Shown piece after piece: positions 49,547 to 59,348 of a stretch of DNA of 64,000 bases. This DNA is from Streptomyces barringtoniae (GTDB lineage: Bacteria > Actinomycetota > Actinomycetes > Streptomycetales > Streptomycetaceae): contig NZ_JAJHNP010000017.1 in NCBI RefSeq assembly GCF_020819595.1, forward strand, positions 143,715-207,714, read 5' to 3'. The stretch's first letter is position 1. Each line of letters opens with the position of its first letter. The translations under genes were made by a program, and so were the position numbers. The notes beneath the pieces were generated by a model. It was not told where the DNA came from, ran no database searches, and worked only from the letters and a program-made list of their open reading frames with translations.

Positions 49547-52507
49547 ATGGCGGCGGAACTCGGACACGTCACGGTGGTGTTCGCCGGACAGAGCGAGTCC
49601 TGGGCCAAGTGGATCGACCACCAGATCCGGGCCGCGGGACGGGGCACCACGCTGGTCAGGTGGAACCCGCTGCGCCGACCGCCGTCCGCCGAGGCGTTCG
49701 CCGACCTCCTGAGCGCGCCGGGGCGCGTGCTGCTGGTGATCGACGACTGGCACGAGCGGCTCGGCACCGAGCGGTTCGAGGCCTGGGCCGAGGCCCTGCG
49801 GCAGGTGCTGCCGGTGTACCAGGACCGCATCGCCGCCGTGAGCATCACCGCCCGGCCCATGCCGGAGGCCGTCATCGCCCTGGCCCCCGTCGAACTGCGC
49901 GGCCTGAGGCCGGAGATCGCGCGCAGCCGCGTTCTGGAGTGCGCGGGCATCCCGGCCCCGGGCACCCTGATCGACCTGTGCCGCGGCCCCCGCTTCCCCG
50001 ACGACCCGCCGGACGTGTGGCAGGTCCCGCGCCGCAACCGCCGTTTCATCGGCCGCACCGAACTGCTGGAGAAGGTCTACGGCGCCTTCTCCGCCGCCGG
50101 GGCCGACGGCGCCGCCGTGGCGCTGCTCGGCCCCGGCGGCTTCGGGAAGACGCAGCTGGCACTGGAGTACGCCCACCGGTTCGCCGGCGAGTACGACATC
50201 GTGTGGTGGGTCAGCGCCGGCCAGCGTGTCACCGCCCGCCAGCAGTTCGCCGAGCTCGCGACCGCGCTGGAACTGCAGGACGCCGGTGATCTCGCGGCCA
50301 CCATCACCGCCGTACGGCGGGAACTCGACCGCACCCGGCGACCCTGGCTGCTCGTCCTGGACGGCGCCGGGGACCCCGAGCGGCTGGTCGACCTGCTGCC
50401 CGAGGGGCGCGGACACGTCCTGATCACCACGCACCGCAGCGAGTGGGGCGCCCACGCCGAGAACATCGCCGTGCCCGTCTTCGAGCGCGGCGAGAGCGTC
50501 GCCTTCGCCTCGCGGCGCACACAAAGGCTCAGCGACACCCAGGCCGCACGCCTCGCCGAGGCCGTCGAGGACATGCCGCTGCTGCTCGACCAGACGGCCG
50601 CCTGGCTGGACATCAACCCGACCGTGCCGGTCGACGACTACATCCGGGACATCCGCGACGGCCGCCCGGACCGCTTCGGCGTGATGCCCTCCGGCCAGTA
50701 CCCGGAGAGCTTCGAGGTCGCCTGGGCCAAGCTCGTCAACACCCTGCGCGAGGGCTCCGAGTCCGCCTGGCAGCTGCTCAACCTGCTCGTGTGCTTCTCG
50801 CACGACGTGGTGCCGGTACGGCTGCTGCAGACGGCCCGGCACGGCGACCTGCCCGCCGAACTGGCCGACCTGATCTCCGAGCCCAGCAGCTGGAACACCG
50901 CGCTGCGCCGGCTGTCGGAGATCACCTCCATGCGCATCGAGTACGAACCCGGCCCGCGGATGGACACCCAGACCATCGGCACCCTGCGCATGCACCGCCT
51001 CTTCCACCGCTTCGTCCGCTCCATCCAGTCGCCCGCCGACGCCGAGCGCTATTCCGCGGCCGCCCGCAAGGTCCTCGTCTCCGCCGACCCCCGCGACTCC
51101 TCCTCGGCCGGCAACTGGGCCCGCTACGCCGCCCTCATCCCGCACCTGGAACCGTCCGGCGCCCTGGAGTCGGCCGACGACGACGCCCGGGAACTCGTCC
51201 TGAACTGCATCGAATACCTGCGGATGCGCGGCGAGTACCACGACGGCTGGTGGCTCAGCCGCACGGCCGTCAAGCACTGGCGGGCCACCTCCGGCGACAC
51301 CGACCGCTCCGTGCTGGTCGCCCTCCACCAGCTCGCCAACATGCTGCGCCGCCTCGGCAGGTACGAGGAGGCGAAGACGATCGGCCAGGACACCCTCGGG
51401 CGCCTGGTGCGCGCCGAGGACGTACGGCCCATCGAGCTCATCCGCGCCAAGGACGGCCTCGGCGGCACCCTCATGGCGCTCGGCCGGTACGCCGAGGCCC
51501 GAGCCCTGTTCGAGGAGGCCGCCACGACCGCCGCCGCGGAACTCGGCGGGGAGCAGGTGCCGCGCACCCTCACCATCCGCAGCAACCTCGCCGTCGCCGT
51601 CGGCCTCCAGGGCCGCTACGCCGAGTCCCTGGCCCTGCACCGCAAGGTGTTCGAGGCCCGGCTGGACATCCTCGGCGGCCGCGACGCTCTCACCCTCAAC
51701 TCCGCGCTGCGCACCGCCTGGATGCTGCGCCTGCTCGGCAACTACCGGGAGGCGCTGGCCATCCAGGGCCACAACTCCCGGGTGCACAGCCAGGTACTGG
51801 ACCGCACCCACAGCCAGACCCTGCTCGCCGAGCACAACCTCGCCCTGTGCGCCCGCCGCGTCGGCGATCTGCAGTTCGCGCACGCCATGCTGCGCGGGGT
51901 CCGGGAGAAGCTGATCCGCCGACGCGGCCCGCTGCACCCGGAGACGCTGATGGTGTCCTGCGACTACGCGATGCTGCTGCGCGACCTGGAGCGCACCGAG
52001 GAGGCCCGGGACCTGGCCGAGGCCACCGCCACCCACTACGCCGCCCAGCTCGGCGAACGTCACCCGTACGCGATCGGCGCGCGGGACAACGTGGCGACCG
52101 TCATGCGGGACCTGGGCGAGCACCGGGTGGCGCTGGAGCTGTCCCGGCAGGCCGCGCATCAGATGCGGCGGGCGGTCGGCAGGGACCACCCGTGGGCCAT
52201 CGGCTGCGCCAAGAACGAGGTCGCCGCGCTGGCCGCCGTGGGACGGACCGACGAGGCGGCGGTACTGGGCCGGGAGGCGGCCGACCGGTCCGCGCGGGTG
52301 CTGGGCGACGCGCACGTCCTCACCATCAGCCTGCGGGCAGGCCTCGCGCTCGACCTGGCCGAGCTGGGAGAGCGCGAGGAGTCCGAGGCCCTGCACCAGG
52401 ACGCGGTGACCCGCCTCACCTCACTCCTCGGCGCCGACCACCCCCACACCCGCCACATACTCGAGCGCCACCGCCCCTACTGGGACTTCGAGCCCCAGCC
52501 GATCTGA
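49547..52507 (+). CDS. FxsT-like protein: TIR-like domain, NB-ARC NTPase, TPR array
   Basis: A 986-residue STAND protein. The N-terminal 155 residues look like a TIR-type fold (VTVVFAGQSESWAKWIDHQI, then VLLVIDDWHERLG). An NB-ARC NTPase follows (about 165-470) with Walker A GPGGFGKTQ (195-203) and Walker B-like WLLVLDGAGD. The C-terminal 430 residues are tetratricopeptide repeats with regular RYAEARALFEEA-like units. It matches the TPR protein of FxSxx-COOH systems, including a C-terminal DFEPQP-like ending. GAGGGGA precedes the ATG; the 100-base gap suggests its own promoter or loose coupling. Confidence 0.85.
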   Translation: MAAELGHVTVVFAGQSESWAKWIDHQIRAAGRGTTLVRWNPLRRPPSAEAFADLLSAPGRVLLVIDDWHERLGTERFEAWAEALRQVLPVYQDRIAAVSITARPMPEAVIALAPVELRGLRPEIARSRVLECAGIPAPGTLIDLCRGPRFPDDPPDVWQVPRRNRRFIGRTELLEKVYGAFSAAGADGAAVALLGPGGFGKTQLALEYAHRFAGEYDIVWWVSAGQRVTARQQFAELATALELQDAGDLAATITAVRRELDRTRRPWLLVLDGAGDPERLVDLLPEGRGHVLITTHRSEWGAHAENIAVPVFERGESVAFASRRTQRLSDTQAARLAEAVEDMPLLLDQTAAWLDINPTVPVDDYIRDIRDGRPDRFGVMPSGQYPESFEVAWAKLVNTLREGSESAWQLLNLLVCFSHDVVPVRLLQTARHGDLPAELADLISEPSSWNTALRRLSEITSMRIEYEPGPRMDTQTIGTLRMHRLFHRFVRSIQSPADAERYSAAARKVLVSADPRDSSSAGNWARYAALIPHLEPSGALESADDDARELVLNCIEYLRMRGEYHDGWWLSRTAVKHWRATSGDTDRSVLVALHQLANMLRRLGRYEEAKTIGQDTLGRLVRAEDVRPIELIRAKDGLGGTLMALGRYAEARALFEEAATTAAAELGGEQVPRTLTIRSNLAVAVGLQGRYAESLALHRKVFEARLDILGGRDALTLNSALRTAWMLRLLGNYREALAIQGHNSRVHSQVLDRTHSQTLLAEHNLALCARRVGDLQFAHAMLRGVREKLIRRRGPLHPETLMVSCDYAMLLRDLERTEEARDLAEATATHYAAQLGERHPYAIGARDNVATVMRDLGEHRVALELSRQAAHQMRRAVGRDHPWAIGCAKNEVAALAAVGRTDEAAVLGREAADRSARVLGDAHVLTISLRAGLALDLAELGEREESEALHQDAVTRLTSLLGADHPHTRHILERHRPYWDFEPQPI

Positions 52508-52540
52508 TCGCCCGGCGGAAGGCCCCTCCGGGCAGGAGAA

Positions 52541-52585
52541 GGGCCCGGCCCCGAGTCACTGTGAACTCGGGGCCGGGCCCTTTTC
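52541..52585. terminator. strong bidirectional terminator, 16-bp perfect stem
   Basis: GGGCCCGGCCCCGAGT (52541-52556) pairs perfectly with its complement (52565-52580) around CACTGTGA, followed by TTTT. It ends both the fxsT-like transcript and the converging kgd transcript. Confidence 0.93.
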
Positions 52586-52603
52586 GGCTGAACCGCCCAA
52601 GGC

Positions 52604-55600
52604 TTACGCCTCGAAGACCTCACGCACCAGCTGCTCCTGCTCGGCCTGGTGGCGCTTGGCGGAACCCACTGCCGGGGACGAGGAGTGCGGGCGCGAGATG
52701 CGCCGCAGGCGCTCGCCGTGCGGGACGTCCGCGCCGACCGCCAGGTCCAGGTGGTCGATCAGGTTGAGCGCGATGAACGGCCAGGCACCCTGGTTCGCCG
52801 GCTCCTCCTGCGCCCACAGGTACTTCTCGGCGTTCGGGTACTTCTTGATCTCCGCCTGGAGCTCGGCACCCGGCAGCGGGTACAGGCGCTCGATGCGGAT
52901 GATCGCGGTGTCCGTGACGCCGCGCTTGACCCGCTCGGCCTCCAGGTCGTAGTACAGCTTGCCGGCCACGAAGACGACCTTGCGGACCGCGGCCGGGTCC
53001 ACCGTCGCGTCGCCGATGACGGGGCGGAACTGACCCGACGTGAACTCCTCCGTCTTCGACGCGGCGGCCTTCAGACGCAGCATCGACTTCGGGGTGAACA
53101 CCACCAGCGGCTTGTGGTGCGGGTTGTGCACCTGCCACCGCAGGAGGTGGAAGTAGTTCGACGGGAGGGTCGGCATGGCGACCGTCATGTTGTTCTGGGC
53201 GCAGAGCTGGAGGAAGCGCTCGACGCGGGCCGAGGAGTGGTCCGGGCCCTGGCCCTCGTAGCCGTGGGGGAGCAGGAGCGTCACGCCGCTCATCTGGCCC
53301 CACTTCTGCTCGGCCGCCGAGATGTACTCGTCGACCACCGTCTGCGCGCCGTTGACGAAGTCGCCGAACTGCGCCTCCCACATCACGAGCGCGTCGGGGC
53401 GGGCCAGCGAGTAGCCGTACTCGAAGCCCATGACCGCGTACTCGGACAGCAGGGAGTTGTAGACGTTGTAGCGCGCCTGGTCCTCGGAGAGGTACTGCAG
53501 GGGGGTGCGCTCCTCGCCCGTCTCACGGTCGATCAGCACCGCGTGGCGCTGGCCGAAGGTGCCCCGCTGGGAGTCCTGCCCGGACAGGCGGACCGGGGTG
53601 CCCTCCAGCAGGAGGGAGCCGACGGCGAGGGTCTCGCCCATGCCCCAGTCGATCGTGCCCTCCTCGACCATCGTCGCCCGGCGCTGCAGCTGCGGCAGCA
53701 GACGCGGGTGCACGTGGAAGGAGTCGGGGATGTTGACCTGGGACTCGGCGATCCGCTTGACGACCTCCGCGGAGATCGCGGTCGGGACCGCGACCGGGAA
53801 GCCGTCCTGCGGCGCCTGGACGTCGACGACGGCCGGCTGGGACGTGGCCTCGCGGACCTCGGTGAAGACCTTCTCCAGCTGGCCCTGGTAGTCCTGCAGG
53901 GCCTGCTCGGCCTCTTCCAGGGTGATGTCGCCGCGACCGATCAGGGACTCGGTGTAGAGCTTGCGCACCGAGCGCTTCTTGTCGATCAGGTCGTACATCA
54001 GCGGCTGGGTGAAGGCCGGGTTGTCCGACTCGTTGTGACCGCGGCGGCGGTAGCAGATGAGGTCGATCACCACGTCCTTGTTGAACGCCTGGCGGAACTC
54101 GAAGGCGAGCCGCGCCACGCGGACGACGGCCTCGGGGTCGTCGCCGTTGACGTGGAAGATCGGGGCCTCGATCATGCGGGCCACGTCCGTCGCGTACATG
54201 GAGGAACGCGAGGACTCGGGGGCCGCGGTGAAGCCGACCTGGTTGTTGATGACGATGTGGACCGTGCCGCCGGTGCGGTAGCCGCGCAGCTGCGACATGT
54301 TCAGGGTCTCGGCCACCACGCCCTGGCCCGCGAAGGCCGCGTCGCCGTGGATCGCCACGGGCAGGACCGTGAAGTCCGTACCGCCCTTGTTGATGATGTC
54401 CTGCTTGGCCCGGGTGATGCCCTCGATGACCGGGTCGACCGTCTCCAGGTGGGACGGGTTCGCGGCGAGCGAGACCTTGATCTGCTCGCCGTCCAGGCCG
54501 GTGAAGGTGCCCTCGGCGCCCAGGTGGTACTTCACGTCGCCGGAGCCGTGCATCGACTTCGGGTCGAGGTTGCCCTCGAACTCGCGGAAGATCTGCGCGT
54601 ACGACTTGCCGACGATGTTCGCCAGGACGTTCAGGCGGCCGCGGTGGGCCATGCCGATGACGACCTCGTCCAGGCGGGACTCGGCGGCGGAGTCGATCAC
54701 CGCGTCGAGCAGCGGGATGACGGACTCGCCGCCCTCCAGCGAGAAGCGCTTCTGGCCGACGTACTTCGTCTGCAGGAAGGTCTCGAAGGCCTCCGCCGCG
54801 TTCAGGCGGCGCAGGATGCGCAGCTGCTCCTCGCGCTCCGGCTTGGAGTGGCCGCGCTCGACCCGGTCCTGGATCCACTTGCGCTGCTTGGGGTCCTGGA
54901 TGTGCATGAACTCGATGCCGGTGGTGCGGCAGTACGAGTCGCGCAGCACGCCGAGGATGTCGCGCAGCTTCATCATCGACTTGCCGGCGAAGCCGCCGAC
55001 GGCGAACTCGCGCTCCAGGTCCCACAGGGTGAGGCCGTGCTCGACGATGTCCAGGTCGGGGTGCTTGCGCTGGCGGTACTCCAGCGGGTCGGTGTCGGCC
55101 ATGACGTGACCGCGGACCCGGTAGGAGTGGATCAGCTCGAAGACGCGGGCGGCCTTGGTGACGTCGTCGTCGTGGCTGGCGTCGATGTCCCTCAGCCAGC
55201 GGACCGGCTCGTAGGGGATGCGCAGCGACTCGAAGATGTCGTCGTAGAAGCCGTTCTCGCCGAGCAGCAGGTTCGCGACCTGGCGCAGGAACTCGCCGGA
55301 GGCGGCGCCCTGGATCACCCGGTGGTCGTAGGTCGACGTGAGCGTCATGACCTTCGAGATGCCGAGCTTGTTCAGGGTGTCCTGGCTGGTGCCCTGGAAC
55401 TCCGCCGGGTAGTCCATGGAGCCGACGCCCATGATCACCGACTGGCCGGGCATCAGACGCGGGACGGAGTGGACGGTGCCGAGGCCGCCGGGGTTGGTCA
55501 GGGAGACCGTGACACCGGTGAAGTCGTCCATCGTCAGCTTGCCGTCACGGGCGCGGCGGACGATGTCCTCGTAGGCCTGCCAGAACTCGAAGAAGTTCAG

Positions 55601-56401
55601 CGTCTCGGCCTTCTTGATGGCCGCGACGACCAGCTGGCGGTCGCCGTTGGGCTTCACCAGGTCGATGGCCAGGCCGAGGTTGACGTGCGGCGGCTTGACG
55701 AGGGTCGGCTTGCCGTCCTTCTCGCCGAAGGACCAGTTCATCGACGGCATGGCCTTGATGGCCTGCACCATCGCGTACCCGATCAGGTGCGTGAAGGAGA
55801 TCTTCCCGCCCCGGGCGCGCTTGAGGTGGTTGTTGATGACGATCCGGTTGTCGAACAGCAGCTTCACCGGGACCGCGCGGACCGAGGTGGCGGTCGGCAG
55901 CTCCAGCGAGGCGTTCATGTTCTTGGCGACCGCGGCGGCCGGGCCGCGCAGCGTGATCAGCTCCGGGCCCGCCGGGGCCTCGGGGGCCTTCGCGGCGGGA
56001 GCGGCCTTCGGCTTCGGCTGAGCGGGCGCCTGTGCGGGCTGCGCCGGCTTGGCCGGGGCGGGGGCCGCGGCACTCGCCGCGGGGGCTGCGGGAGCCGGCG
56101 CCGGAGCGGCGGCGGGCTTCGGAGCCGCCGGAGCCGGCGCGGGCTGGGCCTTCGGAACCGTGGTGGTGGTCTCTGCGGCCCCCGCGGCCGCAGTACCCGC
56201 CGCAGCCGGGGTGACAGGAGCACCCGGCTTGTAATCGGCGAAGAAGTCCCACCAGGCGCGGTCTACCGAATTCGGGTCCTGGAGGTACTGCTGATAGATC
56301 TCGTCGACGAGCCACTCGTTCGGACCGAACGCGGCAGCGGGGTTCTTCCCGGCTTGGTCGTCGGTCGAGACGCTCGGGTTACTGGGGGACTGTGGCGACA
56401 C
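52604..56401 (-). CDS. kgd: multifunctional 2-oxoglutarate decarboxylase/dehydrogenase (SucA/Kgd, E1 with E2-like domain)
   Basis: A 1265-residue fusion typical of actinobacteria. Order: an N-terminal E1 tail (LVDEIYQQYLQDPNSVDRAWW), a Pro/Ala linker (about 60-125), a succinyltransferase-like E2 catalytic domain (about 135-370, with TYDHRVIQGAASGEFL), and the ThDP-dependent E1 (about 400-1260, with GDAAFAGQGVVAETLN, NNQVGFT and SEYAVMGFEYGYSLA). It converts 2-oxoglutarate to succinyl-CoA in the TCA cycle. The GTG start (MSPQSPSNPSV) fits; a longer open frame upstream has no conserved content. In this group GarA-type FHA proteins regulate the enzyme. Confidence 0.95.
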   Translation of the reverse strand: MSPQSPSNPSVSTDDQAGKNPAAAFGPNEWLVDEIYQQYLQDPNSVDRAWWDFFADYKPGAPVTPAAAGTAAAGAAETTTTVPKAQPAPAPAAPKPAAAPAPAPAAPAASAAAPAPAKPAQPAQAPAQPKPKAAPAAKAPEAPAGPELITLRGPAAAVAKNMNASLELPTATSVRAVPVKLLFDNRIVINNHLKRARGGKISFTHLIGYAMVQAIKAMPSMNWSFGEKDGKPTLVKPPHVNLGLAIDLVKPNGDRQLVVAAIKKAETLNFFEFWQAYEDIVRRARDGKLTMDDFTGVTVSLTNPGGLGTVHSVPRLMPGQSVIMGVGSMDYPAEFQGTSQDTLNKLGISKVMTLTSTYDHRVIQGAASGEFLRQVANLLLGENGFYDDIFESLRIPYEPVRWLRDIDASHDDDVTKAARVFELIHSYRVRGHVMADTDPLEYRQRKHPDLDIVEHGLTLWDLEREFAVGGFAGKSMMKLRDILGVLRDSYCRTTGIEFMHIQDPKQRKWIQDRVERGHSKPEREEQLRILRRLNAAEAFETFLQTKYVGQKRFSLEGGESVIPLLDAVIDSAAESRLDEVVIGMAHRGRLNVLANIVGKSYAQIFREFEGNLDPKSMHGSGDVKYHLGAEGTFTGLDGEQIKVSLAANPSHLETVDPVIEGITRAKQDIINKGGTDFTVLPVAIHGDAAFAGQGVVAETLNMSQLRGYRTGGTVHIVINNQVGFTAAPESSRSSMYATDVARMIEAPIFHVNGDDPEAVVRVARLAFEFRQAFNKDVVIDLICYRRRGHNESDNPAFTQPLMYDLIDKKRSVRKLYTESLIGRGDITLEEAEQALQDYQGQLEKVFTEVREATSQPAVVDVQAPQDGFPVAVPTAISAEVVKRIAESQVNIPDSFHVHPRLLPQLQRRATMVEEGTIDWGMGETLAVGSLLLEGTPVRLSGQDSQRGTFGQRHAVLIDRETGEERTPLQYLSEDQARYNVYNSLLSEYAVMGFEYGYSLARPDALVMWEAQFGDFVNGAQTVVDEYISAAEQKWGQMSGVTLLLPHGYEGQGPDHSSARVERFLQLCAQNNMTVAMPTLPSNYFHLLRWQVHNPHHKPLVVFTPKSMLRLKAAASKTEEFTSGQFRPVIGDATVDPAAVRKVVFVAGKLYYDLEAERVKRGVTDTAIIRIERLYPLPGAELQAEIKKYPNAEKYLWAQEEPANQGAWPFIALNLIDHLDLAVGADVPHGERLRRISRPHSSSPAVGSAKRHQAEQEQLVREVFEA

Positions 56402-56704
56402 GGCGGCAACCGCCCTCTTCCGCTTCACAAGGTGATGGACAGCGGGAATAAAGGCTACGCCTCCACGGCCGGGAAGGTCAGGTCGAGCAAGGTCATCGTC
56501 GCGTAAGTCACATCGGAAATCTCGTTTCAGGGCTTGATATGGCGGGAAACAAGCGTGGTTCCGCAGGTGGGAGGATGCACCGGCCCCGGCCCGGCGCTTC
56601 TTCGTTCGACCGATCGCGCGGGCCTGCTCCTGATCACACGTGTCCAGCTGCACGGAAAGGGCGCGGACGCTCGTGGATCTTGTGCTTCCGGTTCGAACCC
56701 TACG
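56402..56704. other. intergenic region upstream of kgd
   Basis: About 300 bases between the kgd start and the end of the histidine kinase gene, both minus strand. It should hold the kgd promoter. It has AT-rich patches on the minus strand (around 56440-56530) but no boxes I would defend. No small gene was recognised. Confidence 0.4.
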
Positions 56705-57820
56705 TCAACCAGGAACGGAAGACGGTCCCGGAAGGGTGACGATGATCCGGCAGCCCCGCTCGGATTCGGCCACACCGATCCGGCCGCCGTGCAGATCCAC
56801 CGCCCAGCGGGCGATCGCCAGGCCGAGCCCCGTGCCGCCGTCGCTGCCCGGCCCGTGCGGCCGGGTCACCGCGCCCCGGTTGAACCGCTCGAACACCCGG
56901 TGCCACTCCGACCGGGGGATTCCGGGGCCCTCGTCCAGGACCTCCAGCTCCAGCGACTCCGGCCGCGGACCGCGGCGCGCCCTCACCGTCACCCGGCCGT
57001 GCGGCGGGCTGTGCTTGACCGCGTTGTCGATCAGGTTGGCGACGACCTGGTGGATGCGCTCGGGATCCGCGTGCGCGGTCAGCTCCGGCGGGGAGACGTC
57101 CAGGTGCAGATGGACGTCGGTGCGCGTGTGGCTGCCGGAGCCGGAGGCGATGCCCGCGCGTGCCGAGGCCACCATGTTGGCCTCCTTCAGCACGCCCGAG
57201 AGGTACGGCCACACCTCGAAGCGCCGCGTCTTCAGCGGTACGACGCCGTTGTCGAGCCGGGACAGGTCCAGCAAGGTTTCCACGAGCCGGCCGAGCCGCT
57301 CGGTCTGCTTCAGGGCCGTCCGCATGGTCTCCGGGTCGGCCTCGGTGACCCCGTCGACGATGTTCTCCAGCACCGCGCGCAAGCCCGCGATGGGGGTGCG
57401 CAGCTCGTGGGAGACGTTCGCGACCAGCTCCTTGCGCTGGCGGTCCTGGGCCTCCAGCTCGTCCGCCATGACGTTGATCGTCCGGGCCAGGTCGCCCAGC
57501 TCGTCCCGGCGGCCCTCGCTGACCCGGCGGGTGTAGTCACCCTCGGAGATCGACCGTGCCACCGTGTTCATCTCGTCCAGCGGCATGGTGAGCGAATGCG
57601 CCACGAACTGCGTGATCAGCAGGGTGGCGATCATGGAGAAGACCGTGATGAAGCGCAGCTCGGTCTTGGTGTGCACCGCGATCATCGACAGACCGGTGGT
57701 GATCAGCACCGAGATGACGACGAGCGCGCCCAGCTTGGTCTTGATCGAGAACGGGCGTACGCCGCCCCAGGGATCCTCCCCGGGGCCTCTGCGCGCGGCC
57801 TGACGCCCGTCGGTGCTCAT
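56705..57820 (-). CDS. two-component sensor histidine kinase
   Basis: A 371-residue membrane kinase. Two transmembrane helices (about 30-48 and 56-78) flank almost no extracellular loop, so it probably senses within the membrane. HAMP (about 75-125) is followed by HisKA with phospho-acceptor His138 (ANVSHELRTPIAGL) and HATPase_c (N-box VVANLIDNAVKHSPP, G-boxes DEGPGIP and GTGLGLAIAR). It overlaps its response regulator's stop by four bases. The signal is unknown. Confidence 0.92.
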   Translation of the reverse strand: MSTDGRQAARRGPGEDPWGGVRPFSIKTKLGALVVISVLITTGLSMIAVHTKTELRFITVFSMIATLLITQFVAHSLTMPLDEMNTVARSISEGDYTRRVSEGRRDELGDLARTINVMADELEAQDRQRKELVANVSHELRTPIAGLRAVLENIVDGVTEADPETMRTALKQTERLGRLVETLLDLSRLDNGVVPLKTRRFEVWPYLSGVLKEANMVASARAGIASGSGSHTRTDVHLHLDVSPPELTAHADPERIHQVVANLIDNAVKHSPPHGRVTVRARRGPRPESLELEVLDEGPGIPRSEWHRVFERFNRGAVTRPHGPGSDGGTGLGLAIARWAVDLHGGRIGVAESERGCRIIVTLPGPSSVPG

Positions 57821-58557
57821 GGCGTGGGCGTCTCCAGCGCGTACCCGACGCCGTGCACCGTACGGATCCGCTCGGCGCCGATCTTCCGGCGCAGCGCCTT
57901 GATGTGGCTGTCGACCGTACGGGTGCCGGAGGCGTCCGCCCAGTCCCACACCTCGGCCAGCAGCTGCTCCCGGGAGAGCACCGCGCGCGGGGTGTTCGCC
58001 AGGCACACCAGCAGGTCGAACTCGGTGGGCGTGAGGTGGACGTCCTCGGACTTCACCCGCACCCGGCGCTGTGCGTGGTCGATCTCCAGCTCGCCGAGGC
58101 GCAGGATGCCGGAGCGCGGGGTGGCCGCGGCCAGCGCCGCCCGCTCCACCCGGCGCAGCAGCACGTGCACGCGTGCGGCCAGCTCCCGCATCGAGAACGG
58201 CTTGGTCATGTAGTCGTCCGCGCCGACCCCGAGACCGACCAGCATGTCCGTCTCGTCGTCGCGCGCGGTCAGCATCAGCACCGGCACGGGGCGCTGCGCC
58301 TGCACCCGCCGGCAGACCTCCAGGCCGTCGAAGCCCGGCAGCATGATGTCGAGGATCAGCAGGTCGGGCTGCCAGGCCTCGGCCGTGTCGACGGCGGCCG
58401 GGCCGTCCGACGCGGTCTGTACGAGAAATCCCTCGGCGCGCAGCCGGGCCGCGATGGCGTCGACGATCGTCGGGTCGTCCTCGACGACCAGCACCCGGCG
58501 CTGTGCGCCCTGGGTGCTCGTCGCCGCGCTGCTCTGGGAGGTGTGTGTCTGCTCCAT
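57817..58557 (-). CDS. OmpR-family response regulator
   Basis: A 246-residue regulator. The receiver domain (about 20-135) has the acidic pair VVEDD (Glu26, Asp27, Asp28), phospho-acceptor Asp70 (LILDIMLPG) and the conserved Lys of MTKPFS. The winged-helix trans_reg_C domain occupies about 150-243 (RTVDSHIKALRRKIG, RTVHGVGYAL). It is first in the operon with the kinase, joined by an ATGA overlap. The short N-terminal Ser/Thr/Gln stretch is disordered. The regulon is unknown. Confidence 0.93.
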   Translation of the reverse strand: MEQTHTSQSSAATSTQGAQRRVLVVEDDPTIVDAIAARLRAEGFLVQTASDGPAAVDTAEAWQPDLLILDIMLPGFDGLEVCRRVQAQRPVPVLMLTARDDETDMLVGLGVGADDYMTKPFSMRELAARVHVLLRRVERAALAAATPRSGILRLGELEIDHAQRRVRVKSEDVHLTPTEFDLLVCLANTPRAVLSREQLLAEVWDWADASGTRTVDSHIKALRRKIGAERIRTVHGVGYALETPTP

Positions 58558-58670
58558 CGCCCGCCCCTGCTTGTTGCTTTCCGGAACCAGTGGGGTGATC
58601 CCATGTCTGCGATTGACGCTTGAATGATCCGCGTCACGGCAGCACATTACGGGGATACACCGCGCTGTCG

Positions 58671-59348
58671 CTATCCAGGGCGTACGCCGAGGTGCACGGC
58701 GTCCGGAACGCCCCGGGCAACGGGCACCTCTTCGGTACGCACCTGCTGGAACCCGGCATTCCGCAAGGTACCTTCAAATTCCGGAGACGGTTCGGCCGAC
58801 CACACCGCGAGCACCCCGCCGGGGCTCAACACCCTTGCGCAGGCGGCGAGTCCGGCCGGTGAGTAGAGGCTGCGGTTGCCGTCCGTGACCGTCCAGCCGG
58901 GACCGTTGTCGATGTCCAGGCAGAGCGCGTCGTACGTGTCGGATGTCTCATTGACGAACGCCAGGAGATCGTCCTGCACGATCTCGGTGCGCGGATCGCC
59001 GAGCGCCGTCGCGGACACCTCCGCCAGCGGACCCTCCCGGTGCCAGTCGATGACGGCGGGCTCGCGCTCCACGACGGTGATCCGCCCCCACCCGGGGTCG
59101 GCCGCGGCATGTGCGAGTGAGAATCCCACGCCCAGCCCGCCGATCAGCACCTTCGGCTCCGGCCGCCCGTCCAGCGCCCGGTGCGCGGCGTCGACCAGCA
59201 GCCGCTCCGAGCGGCCGTCGGAGGTGTCCATCAGGAAGCAGCCGTTGGCGATGATCTGCAACAGCGCCCCGTGCCGGCGCAGCACCACCTCGCCGTACGG
59301 GCCGTCGCGTCGGTCGAGGACCACGGGGGAGTCGTGCACGGCAGTCAT
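58671..59348 (-). CDS. spermidine synthase-like methyltransferase-fold protein
   Basis: A 225-residue protein with the polyamine-synthase Rossmann core: VLIGGLGVGFSLAHAAADPGWGRITVVEREPAVIDW (motif I and the acidic residue), then ALCLDIDNGPGW. It is shorter than true spermidine synthases and lacks their N-terminal beta domain, so decarboxylated SAM use is uncertain; it may be a SAM methyltransferase. The ATG (MTAVHDSPV) is preferred over longer unconserved frames. Confidence 0.82.
   Translation of the reverse strand: MTAVHDSPVVLDRRDGPYGEVVLRRHGALLQIIANGCFLMDTSDGRSERLLVDAAHRALDGRPEPKVLIGGLGVGFSLAHAAADPGWGRITVVEREPAVIDWHREGPLAEVSATALGDPRTEIVQDDLLAFVNETSDTYDALCLDIDNGPGWTVTDGNRSLYSPAGLAACARVLSPGGVLAVWSAEPSPEFEGTLRNAGFQQVRTEEVPVARGVPDAVHLGVRPG

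Noticed and set aside
52649..56506. 1285-codon open frame on the plus strand antisense to kgd
   Set aside because: It is the complementary-frame shadow of a highly biased GC-rich gene; the peptide is low-complexity Val/Asp/Arg/His with no domain, and the sense strand encodes an intact enzyme.
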